Program-made: the position numbers and the translations under genes | Shown here: positions 24,749 through 33,848 of the stretch, piece after piece | How positions within the stretch are numbered: position 1 is the first letter of the stretch | Layout of the letters: the number at the start of each line of letters is the position of its first letter | Assembly (NCBI RefSeq): GCF_012271785.1 | Contig: NZ_JAAWVT010000004.1 | Coordinates: 274,795 to 338,794, forward strand | Direction: 5' to 3' | Origin: Paeniglutamicibacter terrestris | GTDB taxonomy: Bacteria; Actinomycetota; Actinomycetes; Actinomycetales; Micrococcaceae | Length of the DNA: 64,000 bases | The notes under the pieces: model-generated | What the model saw: only the letters and a program-made list of their open reading frames with translations | Databases searched by the model: none | What the model was told of the DNA's origin: nothing

Positions 24749-25420
24749 TTATGCGTGGGATGCCTCGTAGCGAACCTTGAGGGCGCCGCGCTTGATCTTG
24801 GCTTCCATGATCCGGACGTCCTGCAGTACCCCCAGATCGCTGACGTGGGTACCACCACAGGGCTCGGCATTAACTCCGTTGATGACCACCGTGCGGATTC
24901 CCGCCTCATCAAGGCTGCTGCTCACCGCTGCTCTGGTACCGACCAAGGCGACAAATCGGTCTTGGAGCTCGGCGATGAGGTTGCCGCGGGATTCGGGAAC
25001 ACTCAGGTCCTCGGGCACCGAGGTGGGATCAAAATCCAGCCGAGCTTGTCCCGGGAAGTGGCTGTGACCGCTGTGCTCCCAGCCGCGCTGCTCCCCAATG
25101 AATCCAATCAGGTGTCCTGCGGTGTGCAGGGCCGCGTGCAGTAGGCGCTTCTCGGGGTCAATCGCGGTATTCACCAGGGTTCCCACGGCGTACGTGCCGG
25201 CGCCGCTGAGCACTATGAGTCCTGAATCTTGGCGGCTCACGGTGACCTCGCGATCCTCCACGGTTCCGCTGTCTTCGAGCTGCCCGCCACCACGAGGGTG
25301 GAAGATGTTTGGACTCACGGCGATCCAAGATTCACCGGCGTCGTCTTTACCCGCGGCGATGACCGTGGCTTCTGTTGTGAAGAGGTACGTGTCGGAAAAG
25401 TATGCGTTCAGTTGTTTCAC
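24749..25420 (-). CDS. AlaX-type alanyl-tRNA editing protein
   Basis: The protein has 223 residues and a GTG start. It is a free-standing homologue of the AlaRS editing domain. Zinc ligands appear in ALHTAGHLIGF (HxxxH) and CGGTHVSDLG (CxxxH), and the N-terminal HPRGGGQLEDSG is the usual AlaX loop. It hydrolyses mischarged tRNA-Ala (Ser or Gly), protecting translation fidelity. The short length fits AlaX-II/M rather than a full AlaRS. Confidence 0.93.
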   Translation of the reverse strand: MKQLNAYFSDTYLFTTEATVIAAGKDDAGESWIAVSPNIFHPRGGGQLEDSGTVEDREVTVSRQDSGLIVLSGAGTYAVGTLVNTAIDPEKRLLHAALHTAGHLIGFIGEQRGWEHSGHSHFPGQARLDFDPTSVPEDLSVPESRGNLIAELQDRFVALVGTRAAVSSSLDEAGIRTVVINGVNAEPCGGTHVSDLGVLQDVRIMEAKIKRGALKVRYEASHA

Positions 25421-25475
25421 GCGAAAAGTCTATGCCTTTCGTTTGGGCGCAGCCGCCCGCACCGTTGGATCGCGA

Positions 25476-26336
25476 CTAGGCGAGCCCGAGGTGTTTTTTG
25501 ATGAGTGCGGGAACGTTGCTGGTGATCTGGGTGACTCCGAGCCCCACAAGATAGCTGGCGTCGCTGGGCTCATCCACTGTCCACACCCGGAAGGTTGCGC
25601 CGCGTTCCAGCCATTGTCCGGTCACCTCCGGATATTTACGCACGTAGGCAATTCCCGGGCCAGCCAGTTGCGGGGCCCCGGAATTAAGAAGTTCAACGCC
25701 GTCGGTCATGGCCTGTGCCAACACCGCGGCCACCGCCGCCCTGTCTTTGTCCCCCACCTTGATCAGCTCCCCGATCCAATCCTCATCAACCTCGGTAACC
25801 AACTGGCAAAGGTGTTGGGGAGAAATTCGTTCCATCAGGTATCGCACCGAGTCTGGGTCAAAACTCATAAATGAAATGTAGACCTCTCCCACCATTGAGG
25901 TCTTCGCATCCCAACCCAGTGCCTCAAGCTCCACCAACATGGCGTCCTCCAGCGCGCGTCCGAAGGGACTCGGGTGCTTAATCTCAACCGCCAGGCCCAC
26001 CGAGCGCCCGGCTGCCCGCAACAACCCGACGAGTTCACCGAGGGTCACCAACTGCTCATGAATCGAACCGTAGGCGGCGGGAATCTCCGAGTTCTTCCAC
26101 GAGGAGAAATCCATCGCTCGCAGTTCCGCGAGAGTCTTGTCGCCGACTTTTCCGCTGGAGTTCGAGGTCCGTTCGACCGTCGGGTCGTGATGGCACACCA
26201 CAAAGCCATCGGCGCTCAGGTGAATATCGCATTCGATGCCATCGGCGCCGTCAGCAAGTGCCTGTTGGTAGGCGGCACGGGTATTTTCTGCATAGGCCTT
26301 CGATGATCCGCGGTGGGCGTAAACAAGGGTTCGCAT
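25476..26336 (-). CDS. Glycerophosphodiester phosphodiesterase
   Basis: The protein has 286 residues. The GDPD TIM-barrel motifs are present: AHRGSSKAYAENT near the N-terminus, DGIECDIHLSADGFVVCHHDPTVERT with metal ligands Glu, Asp and His, and EIKHPSP. It cleaves glycerophosphodiesters to glycerol-3-phosphate and an alcohol. I see no signal peptide, so it is probably cytosolic. The start is ATG 26336 with AAAAGG directly upstream; the longer frame is not used. The gene is monocistronic and divergent from the DUF445 gene. Confidence 0.94.
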   Translation of the reverse strand: MRTLVYAHRGSSKAYAENTRAAYQQALADGADGIECDIHLSADGFVVCHHDPTVERTSNSSGKVGDKTLAELRAMDFSSWKNSEIPAAYGSIHEQLVTLGELVGLLRAAGRSVGLAVEIKHPSPFGRALEDAMLVELEALGWDAKTSMVGEVYISFMSFDPDSVRYLMERISPQHLCQLVTEVDEDWIGELIKVGDKDRAAVAAVLAQAMTDGVELLNSGAPQLAGPGIAYVRKYPEVTGQWLERGATFRVWTVDEPSDASYLVGLGVTQITSNVPALIKKHLGLA

Positions 26337-26452
26337 GCCTTTTACGCTACCGCTGGCCGCCAGCTCCCGTGCCGTGTGCCGCGCCAACTCGATGGTGAAC
26401 TATCGTTGAATCCTGTCCGATCACGCCGTCCAGGCAGAGGGAGCCACTACCC

Positions 26453-27724
26453 ATGACGTCATCCGGATTCGGCTTGGCCGCTGTTAACGACGCAGCCAAA
26501 GCAGTCGCCCTGCGAAAGATGAAACGCCTTGCCACGGGCCTTTTGATCATCATGGCCGTGATCTTCGCTGTGGCTTTCGCCCTGCAAGGGCGTTATCCGT
26601 GGCTGGAATATGTGCGTGCCGCGGCCGAGGGCGGCATGGTGGGCGCACTGGCCGACTGGTTCGCGGTGACGGCACTTTTCAAGCACCCGATGGGCCTAAA
26701 AATCCCTCACACCGCGATCATCCCGCGGAAAAAGGACCAGATTGGCGAGAGCCTGGGCCAGTTTGTTCAGGAGAATTTCCTTTCCCGCGACGTGATCGAA
26801 ACGAAGCTTCACCAATTTGATGTCGCCCGTAGCGCCGGAGGATGGCTAGCCAAGGAGGAATCAGCCACCAGGGTCGCCCAGGAGGTTGCTACAGCCGTGG
26901 GAGCCGTGCTTGAGGTACTCGATGATCGTGACGTATTGGCCCTTCTGGAGTCGCTGGCCAAAAAGCACATGCTCGCACCCGAGTGGTCATCAACGTTGGG
27001 TCGGATCATGCAGCGGGTCATCATCGACGGGCATCACAAACCTGCGGTGGACCTTTTGGCCGAACGGGCCGAGCAATGGGTAACCGCCAACCGATCCATG
27101 ATCGTTTCCCTGGTATCCGAGCGCTCCCCCTCGTGGGTTCCCTCCGTGGTTGATACCTTGTTGGGCGAAAAGCTTTATCGGGAATTCCAGAAGTTCGCCC
27201 AGGGAGTCCGCAACGATCCCGAGCATTCTCTGCGCCTGAGCATCGATACGTGGCTGGAAAAGTTCGCCTCGGACATGCAATCGGATGAAGAAATGATCGA
27301 GCGGGTCGAGGCACTCAAACACTCATTGTTGGGCGACGCCCAATTGCGCGAGTTGGCCGCGACCAGTTGGTCCTCGATCAAGGCAGCACTCGTTGACGCC
27401 ATGGAGAACCCCGAGTCCGAGCTTCGCCGTTCGTTGATTGCCGCCATCCGCGACTTTGGCTCGCGCTTGCACGACGATGAACACCTGGCTCTCAAGGTTA
27501 ATACCTGGGTGCTCAACGCCGTGGGCTACGTCGTGGAGAACTACCGGGGGCAGATCACGTCGCTGATCACCGACACCGTTGCACGCTGGGACGGAAAAGA
27601 AACCAGCGAAAAGATCGAGTTGCAGGTAGGCCGAGACCTTCAGTTCATCCGCATCAACGGTACGGTCGTCGGCTCCCTGGCCGGGCTGGTAATTTTCAGC
27701 CTGGCCAACGCGCTACTTCGTTAG
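26453..27724 (+). CDS. DUF445-family membrane protein
   Basis: This 423-residue protein has a membrane helix near residues 25-45, the conserved AAAEGGMVGALADWFAVTALFKHPMG segment, a long central helical domain, and a C-terminal helix (VVGSLAGLVIFSLANALLR). This is the DUF445/YheB family, whose function is not settled. Its stop codon overlaps the stop of the convergent EcsC-family gene by 4 bp. Confidence 0.92.
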   Translation: MTSSGFGLAAVNDAAKAVALRKMKRLATGLLIIMAVIFAVAFALQGRYPWLEYVRAAAEGGMVGALADWFAVTALFKHPMGLKIPHTAIIPRKKDQIGESLGQFVQENFLSRDVIETKLHQFDVARSAGGWLAKEESATRVAQEVATAVGAVLEVLDDRDVLALLESLAKKHMLAPEWSSTLGRIMQRVIIDGHHKPAVDLLAERAEQWVTANRSMIVSLVSERSPSWVPSVVDTLLGEKLYREFQKFAQGVRNDPEHSLRLSIDTWLEKFASDMQSDEEMIERVEALKHSLLGDAQLRELAATSWSSIKAALVDAMENPESELRRSLIAAIRDFGSRLHDDEHLALKVNTWVLNAVGYVVENYRGQITSLITDTVARWDGKETSEKIELQVGRDLQFIRINGTVVGSLAGLVIFSLANALLR

Positions 27725-28542
27725 CGCTCTTCGCTGGTCCCGAGGCTGCTCGCGCGGCGGCTGCGCTCTGCTTCGATGTCTGCCTCAACCTCGGCGAGCG
27801 CTGTTCCTGCTTCCAACTCTCCGGCCAATAGCCCGGGGATGCTGGTGGGCATGCTGCCAAAGGCCAACCCCGCAGCTTCAACTACCTTCTTGCCCAAGAA
27901 TCGGTTGCCGAAGCCACCTACCGCAGCTCCGATCCCGAACGGAACCATCCGACCGAACATCGAGGCCCCCTGCGTGGCGAGCATCTTCTTCATGAACGTC
28001 CGCTGCATGGTGCCTTGCATGGTCGTCCATAGGCTGGACTGTTTGTTGGCCCCAAACATCGCGGCCCACCCCTTGACGGGGCCCGAACCACGACCCGCGA
28101 CCTGATGGGTTAGCGCAGAAATCATCGAGCTTCCCTCATCACCCATGAGAATGGCCATGACCAGCAGCCGCGATTTATCTGGATCTTCGGTCGTAATCCC
28201 GTGCAACTCGGCGAGCGCTTGAGCATAGAGTGCACTCGCTTCGAGGAAACCGACGGTTGCGGCGGCGGAGAAGCCCAACGCAGCAACGGTTCCAACACCC
28301 GGGATAGCTGCCGTGGCACCCACAGCAGCTCCGGACCCGGTGATGGTGAGCAGGTAGTCCCGTTCAACAATCTTGGCGAGTTCCGCAGCAGTGAAGGAGG
28401 GGTTCTTACGGCGCAAGCGGCGCAAGTACGCCAGGACCAGGGGCCGCTGCACGCTGACTGCCTTCATGATGGCACCCTGTAGTCCCGGAGCAGGTTTGCC
28501 GTTGGGACCAATGACACTGGAGGTAATGGGGTTCTTTTTCAT
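27721..28542 (-). CDS. EcsC-family protein
   Basis: The protein has 273 residues. The glycine- and alanine-rich hydrophobic stretch GAAVGATAAIPGVGTVAALGFSAAATVGFLEASALYAQALAEL (cited here by position, about 80-125) and a second one around GRMVPFGIGAAVGGFGNR are typical of EcsC-like proteins. These associate with membranes in Gram-positive bacteria; the molecular role is unknown. Its stop codon overlaps that of the DUF445 gene. Confidence 0.82.
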   Translation of the reverse strand: MKKNPITSSVIGPNGKPAPGLQGAIMKAVSVQRPLVLAYLRRLRRKNPSFTAAELAKIVERDYLLTITGSGAAVGATAAIPGVGTVAALGFSAAATVGFLEASALYAQALAELHGITTEDPDKSRLLVMAILMGDEGSSMISALTHQVAGRGSGPVKGWAAMFGANKQSSLWTTMQGTMQRTFMKKMLATQGASMFGRMVPFGIGAAVGGFGNRFLGKKVVEAAGLAFGSMPTSIPGLLAGELEAGTALAEVEADIEAERSRRASSLGTSEER

Positions 28543-28736
28543 CCTGCTCCGACTCTATCGGCACTGGGTGGCTACGGAAAACGAAATTTTCGCTCGGCAT
28601 AAGTAAACAATCCCTGGCTGACGATTTGCTGAGCAAAACTAAAACCGTAAAAACCTTTCCGTTTACTGTTTTATAGATACGCTGGAATTCTCACCCCACG
28701 CCATCAGGTTTTTCGCTCCCACGAAAAGGTCACCCC

Positions 28737-29114
28737 GTGAATTTCGCAGAAACGCTTTGGTCAATGATCGTTATCTTTTTCTTCCTGTCTTACCTGGTGG
28801 TGATGTTCCAAATTGTCGGCGACCTCTTGAGGGATTCGGATCTCAGCGGTTGGATCAAGGCACTGTGGATTCTTTTACTCATCGCCCTACCGGTTCTCAC
28901 CTCGCTCGTCTATCTGGTGTTACGCGGTAGCTCGATGGCTCTGCGTCAGCAATCCCGTGCCGAGCAAGCCGCCAACAGCACCACGGAATACCTTCGTTCG
29001 GTCGCAGGAACAAGCGATCCGGCCAAACAGATCCTCGAGGCCAAGTCACTTCTAGATTCTGGAACGATCACGGAAGCCGAATTCGGCATTCTTAAGGCCA
29101 AGGCCCTCGCCTAG
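28737..29114 (+). CDS. PLDc_N/SHOCT membrane protein
   Basis: The protein has 125 residues and a GTG start. Two membrane helices (about 10-32 and 42-63) with RDSDLSGWIKALWILLLI between them are the PLDc_N domain. The C-terminal DPAKQILEAKSLLDSGTITE is a SHOCT motif, a short oligomerisation helix. The AT-rich 200 bp upstream probably carries its promoter; a TATAGAT box is at about 28670. Such proteins are small membrane scaffolds of unknown role. Confidence 0.85.
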   Translation: MNFAETLWSMIVIFFFLSYLVVMFQIVGDLLRDSDLSGWIKALWILLLIALPVLTSLVYLVLRGSSMALRQQSRAEQAANSTTEYLRSVAGTSDPAKQILEAKSLLDSGTITEAEFGILKAKALA

Positions 29115-29134
29115 TCCCACCCCTCAGGCAGATA

Positions 29135-29169
29135 TGGCGCGGCAATATCATTTGAATATTGCCGCGCCA
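29135..29169. terminator. Bidirectional terminator
   Basis: The 14-bp perfect stem TGGCGCGGCAATAT with its complement and a 7-base loop lies between the convergent SHOCT and DUF2871 genes. Confidence 0.85.
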
Positions 29170-29205
29170 ACTGTCTGTCTTCCTGAGTCTGTCCGAGATG
29201 GGTTG

Positions 29206-29664
29206 TTAGCGACTTGCTCGCACGGTCGTGGGTAACGCGCTAATTTGAGTATTGCGCAGCGCCGCACGCAAGGAAACGAAAAGTAGCACCACCCCCACGC
29301 TCAGCGCGATGTGCCCGATTCCGGCAATGCCAGCGAAGGCCGCCGAGCTAGCATCGACATCCAGCACCACCAGTGTTCCTTTCACCAGCATCATCGCGCC
29401 GGTCAGGGCCACACCGAGCGTCCACATCCAGTAGAACCAGGAAAAGGCCCGCGGCGCGGCGGCGGAGAGGGAAAAGAGCTTCTCCAGTGCCAAGACGATG
29501 AGCAGGAACACGAACCCCAGCACCAGCAGGTGGGTATGGACCAGTGGCAGCTGGGAAGCCGAGCGGTCTGTAAAGTCGTTAAACTTCGTCAGCTCTCGGT
29601 AGTAGAGACCGGAGAGGACTCCGCTGATTCCAAAGGCAAAGGCCGTATACATCAATCTCAACAT
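29206..29664 (-). CDS. DUF2871-family membrane protein
   Basis: This 152-residue protein with four membrane helices starts MLRLMYTAFAFGISGVLSGLYYREL. The segment SQLPLVHTHLLVLGFVFLL with its His-Thr-His resembles haem-copper oxidase-like or NnrS-like histidine segments, and fits the DUF2871 family as I remember it. Function is unknown. ATG 29664 is chosen because the upstream part of the open frame lacks protein-like composition. Confidence 0.78.
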   Translation of the reverse strand: MLRLMYTAFAFGISGVLSGLYYRELTKFNDFTDRSASQLPLVHTHLLVLGFVFLLIVLALEKLFSLSAAAPRAFSWFYWMWTLGVALTGAMMLVKGTLVVLDVDASSAAFAGIAGIGHIALSVGVVLLFVSLRAALRNTQISALPTTVRASR

Positions 29665-29820
29665 GGTGAGTGTATTCCTGTCGGTACTGCCCGGGCGATG
29701 AGGTTTCAGCGACCAGGGCCCCTCGGGCTTGGGCCCAACCGCTCTATACCTCTCACTTTGCCCGGTGATGACCTCTCCCGGATCAACCATCCGGTTGATC
29801 CTGCTGCCCCGCTCGCGACG

Positions 29821-30459
29821 TCAGGAAGCACTGTCTCCAGGCAAGTAATGCCTGTAGAAACTTCGTACGTCCCGGCGTTCGTCATCCCCGAAACCATGAC
29901 CCATTTCCGGGTAGGTGCGTGCCGTCAGTATTGTGTTTTCCTGCAGCCACTCACGCGTATATGCGACGGAAGCGGAATTGATCACCACATCACAGGGATC
30001 CCGTCCCCAGAAGAACGGGACACCGGCCCCGTCCTGCGGTGAAACATCTGTGAGCGAGAGCAGTTCGTTGGACAACACGAAGCCACTGAGCCCCACGACC
30101 GTGGCATAGCTTCCGGGTCGCAATCGATGCAAGGTGGTGGCCATGGCCATGCCCTGGGAGTGGCCCAGCAGGCTAATGGAGCGATAACCCAGCGCGTACC
30201 TATCCTGCCAATCAAAGACCTTCTGGGCGGCCGCAACCACCTGGGCAAAATCATTGGTCAGGAAGTAGTCCAACAAGAACCACCCGTGATCGCCCCCGAC
30301 GTCCATGTGCCCGCGCAGCGCAACACCGGTAGCGGTGGCCGGCAGCTGATCAAACCAGCCGAGCATGCGTTCGGGGTTTGAACCATAACCATGCAAAACA
30401 ACCACTAGGTCGGTGCCCGCGCGCTGGTCTTCGGGCCGCGAGTAGATTCCCTCATCCAT
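29821..30459 (-). CDS. Carboxylesterase/phospholipase-type alpha/beta hydrolase
   Basis: The protein has 212 residues. Family cues are VVLHGYGSNPERMLGWFDQLP (oxyanion region), the nucleophile elbow LLGHSQGMAMATTL, FFWGRDPCDVVI with the acid residue, and MGHGF with the catalytic histidine. Size and motifs match the bacterial carboxylesterase/lysophospholipase group (PF02230). No signal peptide is seen. The natural substrate is unknown. Confidence 0.88.
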   Translation of the reverse strand: MDEGIYSRPEDQRAGTDLVVVLHGYGSNPERMLGWFDQLPATATGVALRGHMDVGGDHGWFLLDYFLTNDFAQVVAAAQKVFDWQDRYALGYRSISLLGHSQGMAMATTLHRLRPGSYATVVGLSGFVLSNELLSLTDVSPQDGAGVPFFWGRDPCDVVINSASVAYTREWLQENTILTARTYPEMGHGFGDDERRDVRSFYRHYLPGDSAS

Positions 30460-30552
30460 AAAACCAATCTAGCGGCTCGCACCTGCCAAAAGTTCCGCAG
30501 AGAATCTGGCATCGATTCGCGCTCGTGATCCGATGCGTCGCATACTGGGCGC

Positions 30553-31128
30553 ATGAGAATCGATTCGTTGGATGTGTCACTGATCGAGCTGTTTACCGAC
30601 TTTCCGGGCATTGGAGTCATGGAGTGTTCCAAACGTCTGGGCGTTGCCCGGGGAACCGTACAAAATCGCCTAAACCGCTTGCACGAGTCGGGTGTCATCA
30701 CTCGCATCGCCCCGCACATCGATGCCGCCGCCATGGGATACCCGGTCACGGCGTTCTGCTCGTTGCGGATCCAACAAAATCTCGGGCACTCAGGCATGGC
30801 CGAAAAGCTTGCTCAGATCCCGGAGATTCTCGAACTGCACACGGTTTCGGGGTCCAGTGACTTCTTCGTGAAGATTGTTGCTCGATCCACCGCCGATCTT
30901 CAGCGCGTACTGGATGCGATCTCCGCCACCGAGGGTATGGGCAGAAGCTCCTCCTCCATCGTTCTGGCATCCCACTTCGAGAACAGGATCATCCCCTTGG
31001 CTAGGGAGGCCGCACAACAGGGCCCGGAAACTGCAACTGAGCAGGCGCAGGAAGTGCGAATCGACTCGCTGCGCAATGGCGGTAGGCTGAATGCAGCCGG
31101 AAAGACCAGTGGTCAGAATGTCCAGTAA
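30553..31128 (+). CDS. Lrp/AsnC-family transcriptional regulator
   Basis: The protein has 191 residues. The N-terminal helix-turn-helix is LIELFTDFPGIGVMECSKRLGVARGTVQNRLNRLHESGVIT, cited as residues 10-50, and the C-terminal RAM-like ligand domain runs from about 60 to 145. A tail of 40 residues is added. A CATACT box 7 bases upstream suggests a leaderless message. It precedes an aminotransferase and an amino-acid permease on the same strand, so it probably senses an aromatic or branched amino acid and controls them. Confidence 0.9.
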   Translation: MRIDSLDVSLIELFTDFPGIGVMECSKRLGVARGTVQNRLNRLHESGVITRIAPHIDAAAMGYPVTAFCSLRIQQNLGHSGMAEKLAQIPEILELHTVSGSSDFFVKIVARSTADLQRVLDAISATEGMGRSSSSIVLASHFENRIIPLAREAAQQGPETATEQAQEVRIDSLRNGGRLNAAGKTSGQNVQ

Positions 31129-31182
31129 TCCGCGCCGCGAGCTGCGCCTTGTGTACATCTTGTGCGGCGTTTTGCGGTGCAG

Positions 31183-31212
31183 TTGACCCGAATGGACACA
31201 TTTCCCTAGCTT
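31183..31212 (+). promoter_or_regulatory. Promoter of the aminotransferase-permease operon
   Basis: A -35 TTGACC and a -10 TAGCTT are 18 bp apart, about 60 bp before the start codon. Confidence 0.6.
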
Positions 31213-31220
31213 ATGTGAGT

Positions 31221-31238
31221 CACGTCACCGGCGACGTG
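31221..31238. promoter_or_regulatory. Inverted repeat just downstream of the promoter
   Basis: CACGTC and GACGTG surround ACCGGC. The repeat lies between the -10 box and the ribosome site of the aminotransferase gene, where a bound repressor would block transcription. The neighbouring Lrp protein is the obvious candidate, but Lrp sites are usually longer and looser. Confidence 0.4.
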
Positions 31239-31269
31239 CAAGCGATTTATTCTTCTGGAGGCACCACCC

Positions 31270-32349
31270 ATGAGCATTGTCCAGCGCACATCCCTGCAAG
31301 CTATCCCCGCATACAAGCAGGGAGCAACACCGGGGCAGGGCGAGAAGGCCTTTAAGCTCTCCTCCAACGAAAACCCTTATCCTCCGCTCGAATCGGTGAT
31401 GAGTGGGATTGCTGCCGAGCTGGGCACCATCAACCAGTACCCGAATGCGGCGGCCCCCGAACTGATCGGTGCCCTGGCCAGCCGCCTCAACGTCGAGGCC
31501 CAATGCATTGCGCTGGGTGCGGGATCCGTTGAGGTCGCCGGTCAATTGATCCACGCGACGGCAAATCCCGGCGACGAAGTGATCTTCGCCTGGCGCTCCT
31601 TTGAGGCGTACCCCATCCTCGCCCATGTCGCTGGGGCCACCCCGGTGATGGTTCCCTCGGATGCCGCCGGCGGCCACGATCTGTTGGCCATGGCCGAGGC
31701 CATCACCGAACGCACCGCCCTGATCTTCATCTGTAACCCCAACAACCCCACCGGGACGGTGGTGGATACCGCATCGGTTGACGCATTTATGGCCAAGGTT
31801 CCAGCGCACGTGCTGGTGGTCATCGACGAGGCCTACGTCCATTTCAACACCGATGCAGATTCGGCCGTGGGCTTGGACTTCTTCCGTCGCTACCCCAACG
31901 TCGCGGTGCTGCACACTTTCTCCAAGGCCTACGGGCTGGCCGGCCTGCGCATCGGCTATGCCGTGGCACCACCTCAGGTCGCAGCAAACCTGCGCAAGAC
32001 AGCAGTTCCGTTCGGAGTCAGTGCGCTCGCCCAGCGCGCGGCCGTCCTCAGCCTCGAGCACGAAGATGAATTGCAGCTGCGCATCAACGAGCTCATCCAG
32101 GCACGCGAAACTCTGCAGAACGCACTGCACGCTGCCGATATCAACGTCATTGATTCACAAGCCAACTTCGTCTGGCTACCCACCGGGGCAGCAACCGAAG
32201 ACGTTGATACACAACTTCGTGCCGCGGGGATCTGGGCACGCGCTTTTGCCGGGGAAGGCATTCGCATTTCCATCGGTTCCCCCGAGGCCAACCAGGCCAT
32301 CGCTAGTGCCGTGATCAGCGCACTGCAGGAAGCGTCCACACATGCTTAA
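31270..32349 (+). CDS. HisC-family aminotransferase (histidinol-phosphate or aromatic)
   Basis: This 359-residue PLP fold-type I aminotransferase has KLSSNENPYPPLESV, ICNPNNPTGTVV, VIDEAYVHF and the PLP lysine Lys219 in SKAYGLAGLRIGY. The family includes HisC and the phenylalanine aminotransferase Pat. The gene is not beside other histidine genes; it overlaps an amino-acid permease and follows an Lrp regulator, so I favour aromatic amino-acid transamination. GGAGG lies 8 bases before the ATG. It overlaps the permease gene by 8 bp. Confidence 0.88.
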   Translation: MSIVQRTSLQAIPAYKQGATPGQGEKAFKLSSNENPYPPLESVMSGIAAELGTINQYPNAAAPELIGALASRLNVEAQCIALGAGSVEVAGQLIHATANPGDEVIFAWRSFEAYPILAHVAGATPVMVPSDAAGGHDLLAMAEAITERTALIFICNPNNPTGTVVDTASVDAFMAKVPAHVLVVIDEAYVHFNTDADSAVGLDFFRRYPNVAVLHTFSKAYGLAGLRIGYAVAPPQVAANLRKTAVPFGVSALAQRAAVLSLEHEDELQLRINELIQARETLQNALHAADINVIDSQANFVWLPTGAATEDVDTQLRAAGIWARAFAGEGIRISIGSPEANQAIASAVISALQEASTHA

Positions 32350-33778
32350 CACCACCGCTCGGCCCAAGACCACCAGTCTGAGTACCCGACAAATCACCAT
32401 GATGGGCATCGGCGGCGCCATCGGTGCCGGCCTGTTTATCGGGTCAGGGCAAGCCGTAGCCGTCGCCGGCCCCAGCATCATCCTGGCCTTCGCCTTGGCG
32501 GGACTGCTGGTCATTTTGATCATGAACATGCTCGGTGAGATGGCTGCCGCCAACCCGTCCTCGGGATCATTCTCCGTATATGCCACCCGGGCCATGGGTC
32601 CCAATGCCGGGGCCATCATCGGCTGGCTGTACTGGATCCAGGGCGTCATCGTGATCGCGGCCGAAGCTACCGGAGCCGCTGCCATCGTCGGAAGCTGGTT
32701 CCCCCATGTTTCTCAAGGAACGTGGTCACTGATCTTTGTTGCCCTTTTGACCGCGGTGAATCTGGCCAATGTGGCGCGCTTCGGCCAATTCGAGTACTGG
32801 TTCTCCTTCCTCAAGGTTGCCGCCATCATGGCATTTTTGGCCGTGGGCATCGCGCTGGTCTTCGGATTAGTACCCGGTGTTGAAGCCACGGGGATTTCCA
32901 ACCTGGTGGCCAACGGCGGCTTCCTGCCTAACGGCGTGGTGGGCCTGTGCGCCGGGCTACTGATGGTGATCTTCGCCTTTGGCGGTATCGAGATCGTGGC
33001 CATCGCCGCGGCGGAAAGTGATGACCCGCGCACCTCCATCCGCAAGGCCGTGCGCGGAGTGCTCTTCCGAGTTTTGGTCTTCTACGTCGGCTCCGCTCTG
33101 GTGATGGTCTCGGTACTGCCCTGGGCGTCGCCGGAGCTTGCCGCATCCCCGTTCGTCGCGGTGCTCACCTTTGCCAACATCCCGTGGATCGATTCGATCA
33201 TGGCCCTGGTGGTGGTCGTTGCCCTGCTTTCGGCGATGAACGCGAACATCTATGCGGCCTCGCGCATGCTTCTTTCACTGTCCGAACGGGGCATTGCCCC
33301 GCGCGTGATCCAGCGACGCAGCCGAAGCAACAACCCCTATGTCGCCGTGGCCGCGTCGGTCATTCTGTGCTCCGGTGCCGTGGTGATGAACTATGTGGCA
33401 CCCGATGTGGTGATGCCGATGCTACTGAACGCGGTGGGTTCCACGCTGTTGGTCACCTGGGGATTCATTGCCCTCTCGCAGTTGATCCTGCGCATTCGTG
33501 CCGACCGAGATCCCTCGATCCACCTGCCGGTACGCATGCCACTGTTCCCGTATCTGTCGATCCTGGCGCTGCTGATGCTCTCTGGCATCGTGGTTCTTGC
33601 TCTCTTCGATCCGGCCAGCCGGACGCAGCTGCTGATGACCCTGGGACTGACCGTTGTCATTGGTGTGCTCAATGCGCTGGCTCAGCGCCGCTCGCAGCGC
33701 CGTGGCTCAGCGGGGAGCACCCCGAATGACTCCGCGGCCCAGCGAACCGAGGAATCCGAACACCACGGCGTTTCCTAG
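32342..33778 (+). CDS. APC-family amino acid permease (AroP/GabP-like)
   Basis: The protein has 478 residues and 12 membrane helices. The start MMGIGGAIGAGLFIGSGQAV and LLVILIMNMLGEMAAANPSSGSFS are typical of the AAT subfamily, which imports aromatic or other amino acids with protons. A linked aminotransferase (8-bp overlap upstream) and Lrp regulator suggest the operon brings in and deaminates an amino acid. Substrate specificity cannot be read from sequence. A strong terminator follows. Confidence 0.92.
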   Translation: MLNTTARPKTTSLSTRQITMMGIGGAIGAGLFIGSGQAVAVAGPSIILAFALAGLLVILIMNMLGEMAAANPSSGSFSVYATRAMGPNAGAIIGWLYWIQGVIVIAAEATGAAAIVGSWFPHVSQGTWSLIFVALLTAVNLANVARFGQFEYWFSFLKVAAIMAFLAVGIALVFGLVPGVEATGISNLVANGGFLPNGVVGLCAGLLMVIFAFGGIEIVAIAAAESDDPRTSIRKAVRGVLFRVLVFYVGSALVMVSVLPWASPELAASPFVAVLTFANIPWIDSIMALVVVVALLSAMNANIYAASRMLLSLSERGIAPRVIQRRSRSNNPYVAVAASVILCSGAVVMNYVAPDVVMPMLLNAVGSTLLVTWGFIALSQLILRIRADRDPSIHLPVRMPLFPYLSILALLMLSGIVVLALFDPASRTQLLMTLGLTVVIGVLNALAQRRSQRRGSAGSTPNDSAAQRTEESEHHGVS

Positions 33779-33785
33779 GACGAAT

Positions 33786-33836
33786 ACAAAGATGGCTGCG
33801 TGCTCCGAAAGAATCGGAGCACGCAGCCATCTTTGT
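33786..33836. terminator. Bidirectional terminator
   Basis: A stem of about 23 bp (core AAGATGGCTGCGTGCTCCGA and complement) with an AAGAA loop separates the permease from the convergent phosphatase-family gene. Confidence 0.92.
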
Positions 33837-33848
33837 ACGTTCGGGTAT

